Source of the DNA: Mangrovibacter plantisponsor
GTDB lineage: Bacteria; Pseudomonadota; Gammaproteobacteria; Enterobacterales; Enterobacteriaceae
DNA: 64,000 nt
NCBI RefSeq assembly: GCF_003182475.1
Contig: NZ_QGTS01000018.1
Span: 24,746-88,745 of the forward strand
Direction: 5' to 3'
Positions 52,275 through 60,996 of this stretch are shown one piece after another. The position numbers and the translations under genes are program-made. Within the stretch, counting starts at the first letter, position 1, and the number at the start of each line of letters is the position of its first letter. Under the pieces are notes generated by a model. It was given only the letters and a program-made list of their open reading frames with translations, was not told the DNA's origin and ran no database searches.

Positions 52275-53427
52275 TGTTATTCAGGGGCGTGAGTCTGCCT
52301 TTGCTGCAGAAGAGTACCAGGACCGTATCCAGCGTGCCCGTGCACGCCTGAGCGCTGCGGGTGTTGATGTGATGATTGTGACCGGCCCGGAAAATATCTT
52401 CTGGCTCACCGGCCAGCAAACCCCGGGTTATTACACCTTCCAGGCGTTACTGCTGCCAGCAGAAGGGGAGCCGGTGTTTGTGATTCGCCAGCTCGAATAC
52501 TTCAACTTTATTGCCAACACGTTTATTTCCGATGCCGCGGTTTACCAGGATGGCGATAACCCGGTCGATTTCTTGTTCAGCATGCTGCAACAAAACAACT
52601 GGCAGGGTAAACGCATTGGTATTGATAAACGCGGCTGGTTCCTGCCCATCGCCGTGTATGAAGCACTGCAAAGCAAATTAGGTGAACTGGCAGACTGCGC
52701 CGGAATTATCGAGCCACTGCGGGCGGTGAAATCAGCGGCAGAACTGGAAAAGATCGCCACGGCGGCTCGCTATGTGGATGCCGGGATGAAGGCAGGCCTG
52801 GCGGCAATACGTGAAGGCGCCGATGAAAATGCCCTGGTGTCGGCCATGATGGGGGCTGCCATTGCTGCGGGCTCTGAATACGTGGGGATGGAGCCTCTGG
52901 TTTCCACCGGCCCGCGTAGCGGTGTGCCGCACGGCACCTGGCGCAGGCGCGTGATGGAAGCGGGCGACCCGGTGTTTCTGGAAATGTCTGCCGCTCATGA
53001 CCGTTACCACGCCGCACTGATGCGTTCAGCATGGTTAGGTAAACCCCCGGCCATTGCGCTGGAAATGGAGAAAGTCTGCCAGGAAGCGTTACAGGCAGCA
53101 CTGGACGCCATTCGCCCGGGCGAAACCTGTGCGGCTCCGCACCTGGCCTGCCAGCGGGTCATTGATAAAGCCGGTTTCACCGACAATTTCAAAAAACGCA
53201 CCGGCTACTCCATTGGTGTTGCGTTTGCACCGGACTGGGGCGAAGGCGGCATTCTCAGCCTGTACAGCGGTGTGGATACCGTACTGCAACCCGGCATGAC
53301 CTTCCATATTCCCCCGGCATTACGGGTTTACGGCCAGTTCACTGTCGGTGTCAGTGAAACCATTGTCGTGACAGAAACCGGCTACCGCCAACTGGGCTCA
53401 CTGGCCCGCCCTTTAACCCTGCTGTAA
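52264..53427 (+). CDS. M24-family (creatinase/prolidase-fold) hydrolase
   Basis: Pita-bread-fold protein of 387 residues with an N-terminal creatinase domain (LIVTGPENIFWLTG-like MIVTGPENIFWLTGQQTPGYYTF). In the catalytic half, the segments that normally hold the two Asp ligands read DPVFLEMSAAHDRYHAALMRSAWLG, so the standard Asp/Asp set is not there, while SETIVVTETG keeps a glutamate. That resembles creatinase and ectoine-hydrolase-like members that do not need the metal pair. C-N bond hydrolysis of a modified amino acid is plausible. ATG 52264 overlaps the upstream gene by 11 bp and follows GGAG. Confidence 0.85.
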   Translation: MQTNVIQGRESAFAAEEYQDRIQRARARLSAAGVDVMIVTGPENIFWLTGQQTPGYYTFQALLLPAEGEPVFVIRQLEYFNFIANTFISDAAVYQDGDNPVDFLFSMLQQNNWQGKRIGIDKRGWFLPIAVYEALQSKLGELADCAGIIEPLRAVKSAAELEKIATAARYVDAGMKAGLAAIREGADENALVSAMMGAAIAAGSEYVGMEPLVSTGPRSGVPHGTWRRRVMEAGDPVFLEMSAAHDRYHAALMRSAWLGKPPAIALEMEKVCQEALQAALDAIRPGETCAAPHLACQRVIDKAGFTDNFKKRTGYSIGVAFAPDWGEGGILSLYSGVDTVLQPGMTFHIPPALRVYGQFTVGVSETIVVTETGYRQLGSLARPLTLL

Positions 53428-53437
53428 GGAGCAACTT

Positions 53438-54358
53438 GTGAAAAATATGAACGAAACCCGGGAGCGCCTGCGCGGCATTTTCAACATCACCGTTACCCCC
53501 TTTAACTCACAAGGCAATATCGACTTTGCCGCGTTACAGGAAAACATTGAACGCGTTATTGGCCTGGGTTACGACGGTATCCTGATTGGCGGGACTTATG
53601 GCGAATTCCCCACCTTATCTGTTGAAGAGCGCCGGGAACTGTTCACCCGTGTAATGAGCATTGTGGGTGACCGCGTGCCGGTTATGTTGTGCAGCGCCAG
53701 CTCAGACCCGCGCGTGGTGCGTGAACTGACGATCCTCGCCGGGGAGCTCGGCGGGCTGCCGATGGTAACCCCGCCGTTTGTTACCGAAATTACCGATGCG
53801 CAAATCATCTCGTTTTTCGAAGAAATGGCACCGCTGTCACCCACCGGTATTCTGATTTATAACGCACCAGGTATTGGTATCACGCTGTCTCCGGCGCAAC
53901 TGGAAAAACTGGCAGATATCGACGGCGTGGTGGGGATCAAACAGGGGGATTTAACCCCAACAGTGGTGGACCAAATCGCCAACCGCCTGGGGGGCAAAGT
54001 TCGCCTGTTCTGCGCATCAGACCTGGTGTTTAACGGCCCTATGCTGGCCGGGTTTGACGGTATCAGCACCACCAACAGTGGCGCACTGCCTGAACTTATT
54101 CTGGCAACTTACCGTGCGGTAGAACAAGGGGATGCCCACACCGCGCGCGATTTACACAGTCTTTGGTACAGCTACCGGGCACTGGCTCGCCAGCACGGCC
54201 AGCCGCAACTGGTAAAAGCGGCTATGGCGTTACGTGGTTTTAACGGTGGTGCGGTTCGTGCGCCATTAAAACCCATTTCTGACAGTGCGCTGGCCGCCCT
54301 GCGCGAGGTAATGAACACCCTGGCGCAGGACCCACGCAGTGGCGTTACGCTGGCGTAA
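53438..54358 (+). CDS. DapA/NanA-family lyase or synthase
   Basis: Class I aldolase-type barrel of 306 residues. Schiff-base Lys168 (GVVGIKQGDLT), Tyr141 (ILIYNAPG) and the GGTYGEFPTLS loop (GTTGE in dihydrodipicolinate synthase) are visible. The family splits or joins pyruvate-like keto acids, or dehydrates sugar acids and hydroxyproline-derived rings. GTG 53438 is preferred: AAGGAG sits 6 bp before it, and 15 bp before the alternative ATG 53447. Last gene of the importer operon; its end overlaps the convergent amidotransferase gene by 14 bp. Confidence 0.88.
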   Translation: MKNMNETRERLRGIFNITVTPFNSQGNIDFAALQENIERVIGLGYDGILIGGTYGEFPTLSVEERRELFTRVMSIVGDRVPVMLCSASSDPRVVRELTILAGELGGLPMVTPPFVTEITDAQIISFFEEMAPLSPTGILIYNAPGIGITLSPAQLEKLADIDGVVGIKQGDLTPTVVDQIANRLGGKVRLFCASDLVFNGPMLAGFDGISTTNSGALPELILATYRAVEQGDAHTARDLHSLWYSYRALARQHGQPQLVKAAMALRGFNGGAVRAPLKPISDSALAALREVMNTLAQDPRSGVTLA

Positions 54359-55460
54359 TCTGCGCTGCCTGTAAAAAGGCGCAAAACAGTGGGTGAGGGG
54401 CCTGCGGGCGGGAAGACAGCTCCGGGTGGCCCTGAACCCCGTGCCAGAACGGGTGGTTGCTCAGGCTGATGGCCTCAATAATCCCGTCTGTTTCTGCGCT
54501 GATTTGCCCGTCGCCTGCACAAAGTTGTGTGCGCAGTGCCGGGTTGAACACGTAGCGGTGGTTGTAATGCATGCCGGAGGGCGGCATCAGGTTGCTGAGT
54601 AGCCCCAGGGGGATGAACGGCAGCACGCCACAGCGGTGGCGCTGGTCATCAAAGCGCACAAAGCTGTGGCAGGGGGCATCAGGGGCTGCTTCGGCAAGGT
54701 TTGCCTGCTCAAACCCCGGCGTCTGGCGCACCAGTGCTGTCGCCATACTTTGCATGCCAAGGCATAACCCCAGCGTGGCCAAAGCGCGCTGGTTTGTGGC
54801 ACCCGCCAGGCGAATTTGCCCGTTAACGGCGGCCATGGAAGAACCCCCTGGCAGGATCACGCCATTCAGGCCATCCAGCTCAGCAAGGTTTTCAGATAGC
54901 GTGGCCGGGGCGAAAAAGTGCAGTTGGACGCGCACACCGAGCGCATCTGCGGCATCGCCCAGTGCAGCAACAATGGCCGGGTAGCCCAGGCAGTGGTCAG
55001 TTTCACGGCCAGCCAGCCCAATATGCAGTGTGGCACCCTGAGTGGGTTGTGCCTGGGCCTGCCAGCGGCCCCACTGGTCGGCCTGCCAGTGGGCGACAAC
55101 GCCGCGTTCTGCGGTGAGTAATTGCAGGGTATCGCCTTCATGGTGGGTATACAGGCGAGTGCCTGGCAAAGTGGCGGTTGCTGCACTGTGAGCCGGGCTG
55201 AGGACTACGACGCAGCCAGGCTCTGCGGTTGCCAGTTGTGATACCTGTGCCACTTCTTCGCGCAGAGTATCGCTTAGCCACAGCCCACTGGTTACGCAGT
55301 AGCCTGCCTGGCAGACGTGCTGGTGGCTGTCGGGGAAATCGCCGCTAAATGCCGGGCGTAAGCTCCACAACGGGCGTTGCTGTGCATTGGCCCACAAGCT
55401 GGCGGCAACACCAAAGCGTGCCGGGTACGGGGAATCATCAACGATAAAGGTCTGTGTCAC
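54345..55460 (-). CDS. CTP-synthase-like class I glutamine amidotransferase with unknown N-terminal domain
   Basis: Protein of 371 residues. From about residue 140 it follows the glutaminase domain of CTP synthase: ILPGGSS, nucleophile Cys233 in LGLCLGMQS, HYNHRYVFN and the His345/Glu347 pair in GVQGHPELSSRPQAPHPLF. There is no synthetase domain; instead ~140 N-terminal residues that I do not recognise. It could hydrolyse a gamma-glutamyl or other amide bond, as PuuD does. GTG start at 55460 with GGGAG upstream. Divergent from the aminotransferase gene over 77 bp and convergent with the DapA-like gene. Confidence 0.8.
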   Translation of the reverse strand: MTQTFIVDDSPYPARFGVAASLWANAQQRPLWSLRPAFSGDFPDSHQHVCQAGYCVTSGLWLSDTLREEVAQVSQLATAEPGCVVVLSPAHSAATATLPGTRLYTHHEGDTLQLLTAERGVVAHWQADQWGRWQAQAQPTQGATLHIGLAGRETDHCLGYPAIVAALGDAADALGVRVQLHFFAPATLSENLAELDGLNGVILPGGSSMAAVNGQIRLAGATNQRALATLGLCLGMQSMATALVRQTPGFEQANLAEAAPDAPCHSFVRFDDQRHRCGVLPFIPLGLLSNLMPPSGMHYNHRYVFNPALRTQLCAGDGQISAETDGIIEAISLSNHPFWHGVQGHPELSSRPQAPHPLFCAFLQAAQITPA

Positions 55461-55500
55461 GGGGCTCTCCCGGTTAATGAATGTGTAGACAGGTCTGTGA

Positions 55501-55527
55501 TTGTATAAACTGACTCATTAGATACAA
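55501..55527. promoter_or_regulatory. TTGTAT/ATACAA inverted repeat
   Basis: TTGTAT (55501-55506) and ATACAA (55522-55527) face each other across 15 bp in the divergent amidotransferase/aminotransferase gap. The half sites resemble those near gntR, so the same regulator may act here (inference). Confidence 0.35.
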
Positions 55528-55537
55528 AAGAGGATTT

Positions 55538-56749
55538 ATGAATAATAACGCGTTGGCGCGCCGGATGCGCCGGGTAAGGCCCTCGCCCACAGCGGCAATT
55601 TCTGACCAGGTGCGTGAGCTGGAAGCCCGGGGGAAGACAGTGATTAACCTTGGTGAAGGTGAGCTGGACTTCGCAACGCCGGATAACATCAGCTATGCAG
55701 GCATTCAGGCCATTGTGCATCACCAGACTAAATACACTGCGGTTGCCGGTACAGCGGAACTTAAAGCGGCGATTGCCCATAAATTTGCCCGCGATAACCA
55801 GCTGCACTACACCCCCGGGCAGATCATTGCTGGTAGCGGAGCAAAACAGCTGATTTTTAACGCCTTCCTGGCAACTGTGGATGCCGGCCAGTCGGTGATT
55901 ATTCCTGCTCCATACTGGGTCTCTTACCCGGATATGGTTGCTCTGGCGGAAGGGGAACCGGTGATTGTTCCTTGCGATGAAACCCATGGCTGGAAACTGC
56001 AACCAGAGCAACTGGCACAGGCCATCACACCGGCCACCCGCTGGGTGGTACTTAATTCGCCGGGTAACCCGAGCGGGGCGGTTTACCGTGCCGATGAACT
56101 GTGTGCGCTGGCCGATGTGTTACGCCAACACCCGCAAGTGCTTATCCTGGCTGATGATATTTATGAGCCACTGCGTTATGACGATACCCCGTTTGCCACT
56201 TTTGCCCAGGTTGCTCCAGACCTGGCAGACCGCACCTTAACCGTTAACGGCGTATCGAAAAGCCATGCCATGACGGGCTGGCGCCTGGGTTATGCCGCCG
56301 GGCCTCAGTGGCTTATCAATGCCATGCAGGTACTGCAGTCACAAAGTACCTCTAACCCCAGCACAATTTCTCAGGCGGCAGCAGTGGCAGCCCTGACCCA
56401 GCCAGACAGTTTTTTCCACGTCTGGCGGGAAAAACTGAACACACGCCGCCAGCAGGTGCTGGATACACTGGCCGCTATTGATGGCATCAGTGCTCAGCCC
56501 CCGGAAGGCGCATTTTATATTTTTGCCAATTGCCAGGGCCTGATTGGCCGGGTTACTCCCGAAGGAAACCGCCTTGAAAGCGACAGTGATGTGGCGGCAT
56601 GGCTATTAGCGACTGCTCATGTAGCGGTATTGCATGGTTCGGCTTTTGGCACTCCGGGCTATTTGCGCATTGCTTATGCTGTAGAAGACAACCTGCTACA
56701 CAGTGCCTGCCAGCGCCTGCTGGCCGCATGTGAAAGCCTGAGCGTGTAG
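55538..56749 (+). CDS. PLP-dependent class I/II aminotransferase (aspartate-aminotransferase-like)
   Basis: Transaminase of 403 residues. Schiff-base Lys241 (VNGVSKSHAMTGWRLGY), Asp206 and Tyr209 (ADDIYEPL), Asn177 (NSPGNPSG) and the C-terminal YLRIAY arginine are all present, as in subgroup Ib aspartate aminotransferases. ATG 55538 follows GAGG. It is alone on its transcript (a strong terminator follows) but sits inside the cluster of amino-acid-type enzymes, so it may take amino groups off the product of the neighbouring hydrolases. Substrate unknown. Confidence 0.9.
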   Translation: MNNNALARRMRRVRPSPTAAISDQVRELEARGKTVINLGEGELDFATPDNISYAGIQAIVHHQTKYTAVAGTAELKAAIAHKFARDNQLHYTPGQIIAGSGAKQLIFNAFLATVDAGQSVIIPAPYWVSYPDMVALAEGEPVIVPCDETHGWKLQPEQLAQAITPATRWVVLNSPGNPSGAVYRADELCALADVLRQHPQVLILADDIYEPLRYDDTPFATFAQVAPDLADRTLTVNGVSKSHAMTGWRLGYAAGPQWLINAMQVLQSQSTSNPSTISQAAAVAALTQPDSFFHVWREKLNTRRQQVLDTLAAIDGISAQPPEGAFYIFANCQGLIGRVTPEGNRLESDSDVAAWLLATAHVAVLHGSAFGTPGYLRIAYAVEDNLLHSACQRLLAACESLSV

Positions 56750-56772
56750 CTTTTCCAGTCCCCGCATTTTTT

Positions 56773-56818
56773 CGCCGCAACCCCGTGGGTTTGCGGCGCT
56801 TTCCTTTTTCCCCGTGGT
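56773..56818 (+). terminator. Terminator after the aminotransferase gene
   Basis: CGCCGCAACCC and GGGTTTGCGGCG (one bulged T) form a GC-rich stem followed by CTTTCCTTTTT. Confidence 0.7.
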
Positions 56819-57138
56819 TTTTTCGTGGTCAATTTTGTGAAAAATATCACCCGTCATCTGGCGTATGCCCAAATCTCTGTTGTTTTTTTTCGTGTCTGCA
56901 TGATGCCGGGCAGGGTGTTTTCACGTAGAATTCATATTTGAAACATCTTTTCAAAAATAAAATTATTTGTTTTCTCAGAATGAAACTGAGTCATATCGTT
57001 CATTGATGAACGCTTCTCCTTATCTTTTCAGCCAGGTGAATAAAGACTGACCTAACCGCATGTGCCATGGGCGGCGGCCGGAGGTTTCGCCGCAGGCATA
57101 TGCGCAGATAACACAAGCGGTAATCCTGAGGAACTGGA
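56819..57138. promoter_or_regulatory. Promoter region of the second enolase-superfamily/peptide importer operon
   Basis: Contains a CRP-like site TGTGA-AAAATA-TCACC (56836-56851, nine of ten key bases). Also TTTGAAA-N5-TTTCAAA (56937-56955) and a perfect CGTTCAT-TG-ATGAACG repeat (56997-57012). No gene is seen. Activator binding at any of these is inferred. Confidence 0.45.
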
Positions 57139-58293
57139 ATGAAAATCGAATCTATCAATACCACTACTTTTAGCTGGATGAGCCCACGGGTGTCCGACAG
57201 TGCCGGGCATTCACACCCGGGAGACCCACATTCGGCAACGATGGCGATGCTGACAATCACCGCTGATGACGGCACGCAGGGCTTCTCTTTTGCTCCCCCT
57301 GAAATTGTCCGGCCTTATGTTCTGGATGCTTTTTTCCGCAAAGTCATGGTGGGGCAGGACCCCTTCGACCGTGAACGCCTGTGGCAGGATCTGGTGCTGT
57401 GGCAGCGCGGCAGTGCGCACCAGCTGACAGAGCGCGCGATGTCATTTGTTGAACAGGCACTGTGGGATTTAATTGGCCGCAAACTCAATTTGCCGGTCTG
57501 GAAAATACTCGGGGGCTACCGCGACAAGGTACCCGCCTATGGCAGCACCATGTGTGGTGATGAACTGCGCGGGGGGCTTTCCACACCACAAGAGTATGGC
57601 GATTTTGCCGAAAAACTAGTGGCGCGGGGTTACAAAGCTATCAAGCTGCACACCTGGATGCCTCCCGTAGCTTTCGCACCCGATCCCAAAATGGATGTGA
57701 AAGCCTGTGCCGCGGTACGTGAAGCCGTAGGCCCGGATATTGAACTGATGCTGGATGGCTACCACTGGTACAGCCGCAGCGATGCGTTGTACATCGGTAA
57801 GGAGCTGGAAAAACTGCGTTTTGCCTGGTTTGAAGAGCCCATGCAGGAAGAGAGCATGTCTTCTTACGCCTGGCTGGCAGATAACTTACAGATTGATGTT
57901 ATCGGGCCGGAAAGCCTGGGGGGCAAATACCACTCCCGTGCCGACTGGGTGAAAGCAGGTGCCTGCGATATTTTGCGGGCCGGGGCGAACGGTGTGGGCG
58001 GTATCTCGCCTTGCCTGAAAGTGGCTAACCTGGCAGAAGCCTTTGGCATGAACTGTGAAGTGCATGGTAATGGTGCCGCCAGCCTGGCTGTAATTGGAGC
58101 GATTAAAAACTGCCGCTGGTACGAGCGTGGTTTGCTGCACCCATTCCTGGATTACGACCAGCCAGCCCCCTGGCTTAACAGTCTGGTAGACCCGATGGAC
58201 AGCGAAGGGAACGTACAGTTACCTGCCAGACCTGGCCTGGGTGAAGACATTAATTTTGCGTATATCGAAGCCAATACAATCAGCCACGGCTGA
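57139..58293 (+). CDS. Enolase-superfamily enzyme (mandelate racemase subgroup), K-x-H variant
   Basis: Barrel enzyme of 384 residues. Metal ligands Asp206 (LMLDGYHW), Glu232 (WFEEPM) and Glu258 (GPESLGG); His309 (CEVHGNG) as general base; second-strand motif Lys169-Leu-His171 (AIKLHTW). The presence of the C-terminal His places it in the mandelate racemase subgroup, mostly acid-sugar dehydratases. I cannot assign the substrate. It leads an operon with a Dpp-type importer, 37 bp ahead of the binding-protein gene, so its substrate probably enters through that importer. Start ATG follows GAGGA. Confidence 0.85.
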   Translation: MKIESINTTTFSWMSPRVSDSAGHSHPGDPHSATMAMLTITADDGTQGFSFAPPEIVRPYVLDAFFRKVMVGQDPFDRERLWQDLVLWQRGSAHQLTERAMSFVEQALWDLIGRKLNLPVWKILGGYRDKVPAYGSTMCGDELRGGLSTPQEYGDFAEKLVARGYKAIKLHTWMPPVAFAPDPKMDVKACAAVREAVGPDIELMLDGYHWYSRSDALYIGKELEKLRFAWFEEPMQEESMSSYAWLADNLQIDVIGPESLGGKYHSRADWVKAGACDILRAGANGVGGISPCLKVANLAEAFGMNCEVHGNGAASLAVIGAIKNCRWYERGLLHPFLDYDQPAPWLNSLVDPMDSEGNVQLPARPGLGEDINFAYIEANTISHG

Positions 58294-58330
58294 TAAATAA
58301 AAAAACCTCAACCCTACGGCGGTATACAAC

Positions 58331-59962
58331 ATGAAAACCAGCTCCCGAATGGGGGCGTGGCTGCTCACGCTCCTTATCATGCTGGGCGGTGGTCAGGCAT
58401 GGGGGAAAACCCCACCTGATCAACTGATCATCGGCATGAATATGAACAATCTCCTGACTCTTGACCCGGCGGCCATGACCGGTAACGAAGTGGTGGGAAT
58501 CGTCGTTAATCTCTACGACTCGCTCGTGGAACTTCCTGCAGATAATCCTTCTGATGTGCGCCCGGCGCTTGCCCGTAGTTGGGATATCAGCCCGTCCCGG
58601 GATATGTTGACCTTTCACCTGCAACAAGGGGTGACATTTCAGTCGGGTAACCCGTTAAGCGCAGAAGACGTTGTCTGGTCGATGCGCCGCTTGTTGCACC
58701 TTAACCTGGCTCAGGCATCGGTATGGAAATCTTATGGGTTTACCAAAAACAATATCGATTCACTGGTCAGCGCCCCGGATGCGTTCACTGTGCAAATCCG
58801 GTTACCCAAACCTAATGACCCGCAACTGGTTATCTATTCGCTGGCAGCCCTTGGGAGTTTGGGTGTGCTGGACAAGCAAACCGTGTTACAGCATGAACAA
58901 AATGGTGACTGGGGCAACCACTGGCTGACTACACACTCTGCCGGTTCCGGGCCATTCAGCCTTGATGTCTGGCAGGCGAAAGATGTGCTGCGTATGGTGC
59001 GTAACCCTAATTACTGGCGCGGTCCTGCCAAACTCAGCCGTGTAATTTTCCGCCATTTCCAGGAGTCGCAAACCTTACGCCTGATGATGGAAAAAGGGGA
59101 TTTGGACGTTGCCAGTAATATGGCGGTTGCCGATATCAATGCCCTGCGTTCAAACCCGGCATTAACCGTTGATGCAGTACAGAAAGGCACGCTGTATTAC
59201 GTGGCAATGAGTATGAAAAGCCCGGAATTCTCCAACCGCCTGGTACGTGAAGCGGTGCGCTACCTGATTGACTACCAGGGCATTAACAAAGCCCTGATGC
59301 CGGGGTATGGCGAGCTTCACCAACGGCCCATAAAAGCCGGAATGCCGTCAACATTACCTGACCCGGGTTACCGGCTGGATGTACCGCGCGCCCGCAAACT
59401 GCTGGCAGAAGCCGGGTATCCGGATGGGTTCGATACCACCTTGCGGGTACTGTCAGACCAGCCATTCATGAATATTGCCATTGCCGTGCAGTCCACCCTG
59501 ATGCAGGGCGGCATTCGCGCCAAAATTATTACCGGCACCGGTAACCAAATCTATGGAGCCATGCGTGAGCGCCGTTTCGACATGCTGGTAGGCCGGGGCG
59601 GAAGTGGTGTTGAACCCCATCCTCACTCCAACCTGCGTTCGCTGGTGTACAACCCGGATAACCGTGATGAGGCGAAACTCACCAACTTCCAGGGCTGGCG
59701 CACCGGGTTTTACGACCCGCAGCTTAACCAGATGATCAACCAGGCGCTGCTGGAGCAGAACAGCCAGAAACAGATTGCCGATTACCAGGCTATTCAACGC
59801 CGCTATGACCAACTGGTGCCTGCGCTTATCCCTGTTTCACAGATGGTGGACTCAGTGGTGGTGAGTAAAACCGTGCAGGGTTACCAGCCGCACCCATCGG
59901 CCACCACCTTCTTGCGTGATGTCTACAAAACTGAATCAGTACCACAGGAGGGCGGGTTATGA
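58331..59962 (+). CDS. Peptide/opine-type ABC binding protein (family 5)
   Basis: Periplasmic receptor of 543 residues, SBP_bac_5 family. Signal peptide with hydrophobic core WLLTLLIMLGGGQAWG, then LIIGMNMNNLLTLDPAAMTGNEV and the family segment TFHLQQGVTFQSGNPLSAEDVVWSMRR in parts. Binds di/oligopeptides, opines or similar. Followed by two permeases and two ATPases with overlaps, the complete DppABCDF set. Confidence 0.92.
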   Translation: MKTSSRMGAWLLTLLIMLGGGQAWGKTPPDQLIIGMNMNNLLTLDPAAMTGNEVVGIVVNLYDSLVELPADNPSDVRPALARSWDISPSRDMLTFHLQQGVTFQSGNPLSAEDVVWSMRRLLHLNLAQASVWKSYGFTKNNIDSLVSAPDAFTVQIRLPKPNDPQLVIYSLAALGSLGVLDKQTVLQHEQNGDWGNHWLTTHSAGSGPFSLDVWQAKDVLRMVRNPNYWRGPAKLSRVIFRHFQESQTLRLMMEKGDLDVASNMAVADINALRSNPALTVDAVQKGTLYYVAMSMKSPEFSNRLVREAVRYLIDYQGINKALMPGYGELHQRPIKAGMPSTLPDPGYRLDVPRARKLLAEAGYPDGFDTTLRVLSDQPFMNIAIAVQSTLMQGGIRAKIITGTGNQIYGAMRERRFDMLVGRGGSGVEPHPHSNLRSLVYNPDNRDEAKLTNFQGWRTGFYDPQLNQMINQALLEQNSQKQIADYQAIQRRYDQLVPALIPVSQMVDSVVVSKTVQGYQPHPSATTFLRDVYKTESVPQEGGL

Positions 59963-60996
59963 GTATGACGCTTGCGCTGACAACCGGGCCGGTGCGCCAG
60001 GTAACCCGACGTGCTGTTCAGGTGGCGATAACCTTGTTTGGGCTACTGTTGTTAACCTTTTTTATTGGCCGCGTGATGCCAATAGACCCGGTGCTGGCAA
60101 TAGTTGGCCCGGATGCTGACCACAGCACCTACCAACAGGTATACCACCAACTGGGGCTGGATAAACCGCTCTGGACGCAATTTTTCATTTACCTCAATGG
60201 CCTGGCTCACGGTGACCTGGGTAATGCGCTACTGACAGGTAAACCCGTGCTTGACGATATTCTGCGGGTATTCCCGGCCACTCTGGAGCTGGCGACAGTG
60301 GCGATTATTGTCGGGGCCGGGCTGGGTATTCCTCTGGGTGTTCTGGCCGCTTCCCGGCGCAACAGCCTGGCGGATTATATTGTGCGTATTATCAGCCTGG
60401 CCGGGTACTCAACGCCCATCTTCTGGGTGGGCATGATGGGGTTACTGGTGTTTTACGCCTGGCTTGGCTGGGTAGGCGGTGCAGGCCGGCTGGATTTTGG
60501 CCTTGATGGTGTTGTACCGCGCCATACCGGATTGATGACGGTGGATGCGTTACTGGCAGGCAACGGCCAGGTCTTTATGAACGCACTGAAACACCTGGTG
60601 TTACCTGCTTCGCTACTGGGGTTCCATTCTCTGGCCTATATCAGCCGCATGACGCGCAGTTTTATGCTCGCTCAGCTTTCACAGGAGTTCATTATTACCG
60701 CCCGGGTGAAGGGGCTGAGTGTGCGCCATGTGCTCTGGCACCATGCGTTTCGTAATATCCTGGTGCAGTTGCTGACGGTGGTGGCACTGGCTTATGGCGG
60801 GTTACTGGAAGGCGCGGTGTTGATTGAAACTGTCTTCTCGTGGCCTGGATTTGGCTCATATCTGACCGGCAGTTTATTGCTGGGCGACATGAATGCGGTA
60901 ATGGGATGTGTGTTGTTGGTGGGCGTTATCTTTGTGATGCTCAACCTGCTGTCCGACATGCTGTATCAATGTTTTGATCCGAGGACAAAATCATGA
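59959..60996 (+). CDS. ABC permease (DppB type)
   Basis: First inner-membrane permease of the peptide-type importer, 345 residues with six membrane segments. DPVLAIVGPDA and the HQLGLDKPLWTQFF periplasmic segment near the N-terminus, and the coupling loop VKGLSVRHVLWHHAFRN are typical. Overlaps its neighbours by 4 bp on both sides. Confidence 0.92.
   Translation: MSMTLALTTGPVRQVTRRAVQVAITLFGLLLLTFFIGRVMPIDPVLAIVGPDADHSTYQQVYHQLGLDKPLWTQFFIYLNGLAHGDLGNALLTGKPVLDDILRVFPATLELATVAIIVGAGLGIPLGVLAASRRNSLADYIVRIISLAGYSTPIFWVGMMGLLVFYAWLGWVGGAGRLDFGLDGVVPRHTGLMTVDALLAGNGQVFMNALKHLVLPASLLGFHSLAYISRMTRSFMLAQLSQEFIITARVKGLSVRHVLWHHAFRNILVQLLTVVALAYGGLLEGAVLIETVFSWPGFGSYLTGSLLLGDMNAVMGCVLLVGVIFVMLNLLSDMLYQCFDPRTKS

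Noticed and set aside
55545..55590. REP-like sequence GCGCCGGATGCGCCGGGTAAGG
   Set aside because: It lies in frame at the start of the aminotransferase coding region, occurs once, and lacks a paired inverted copy.
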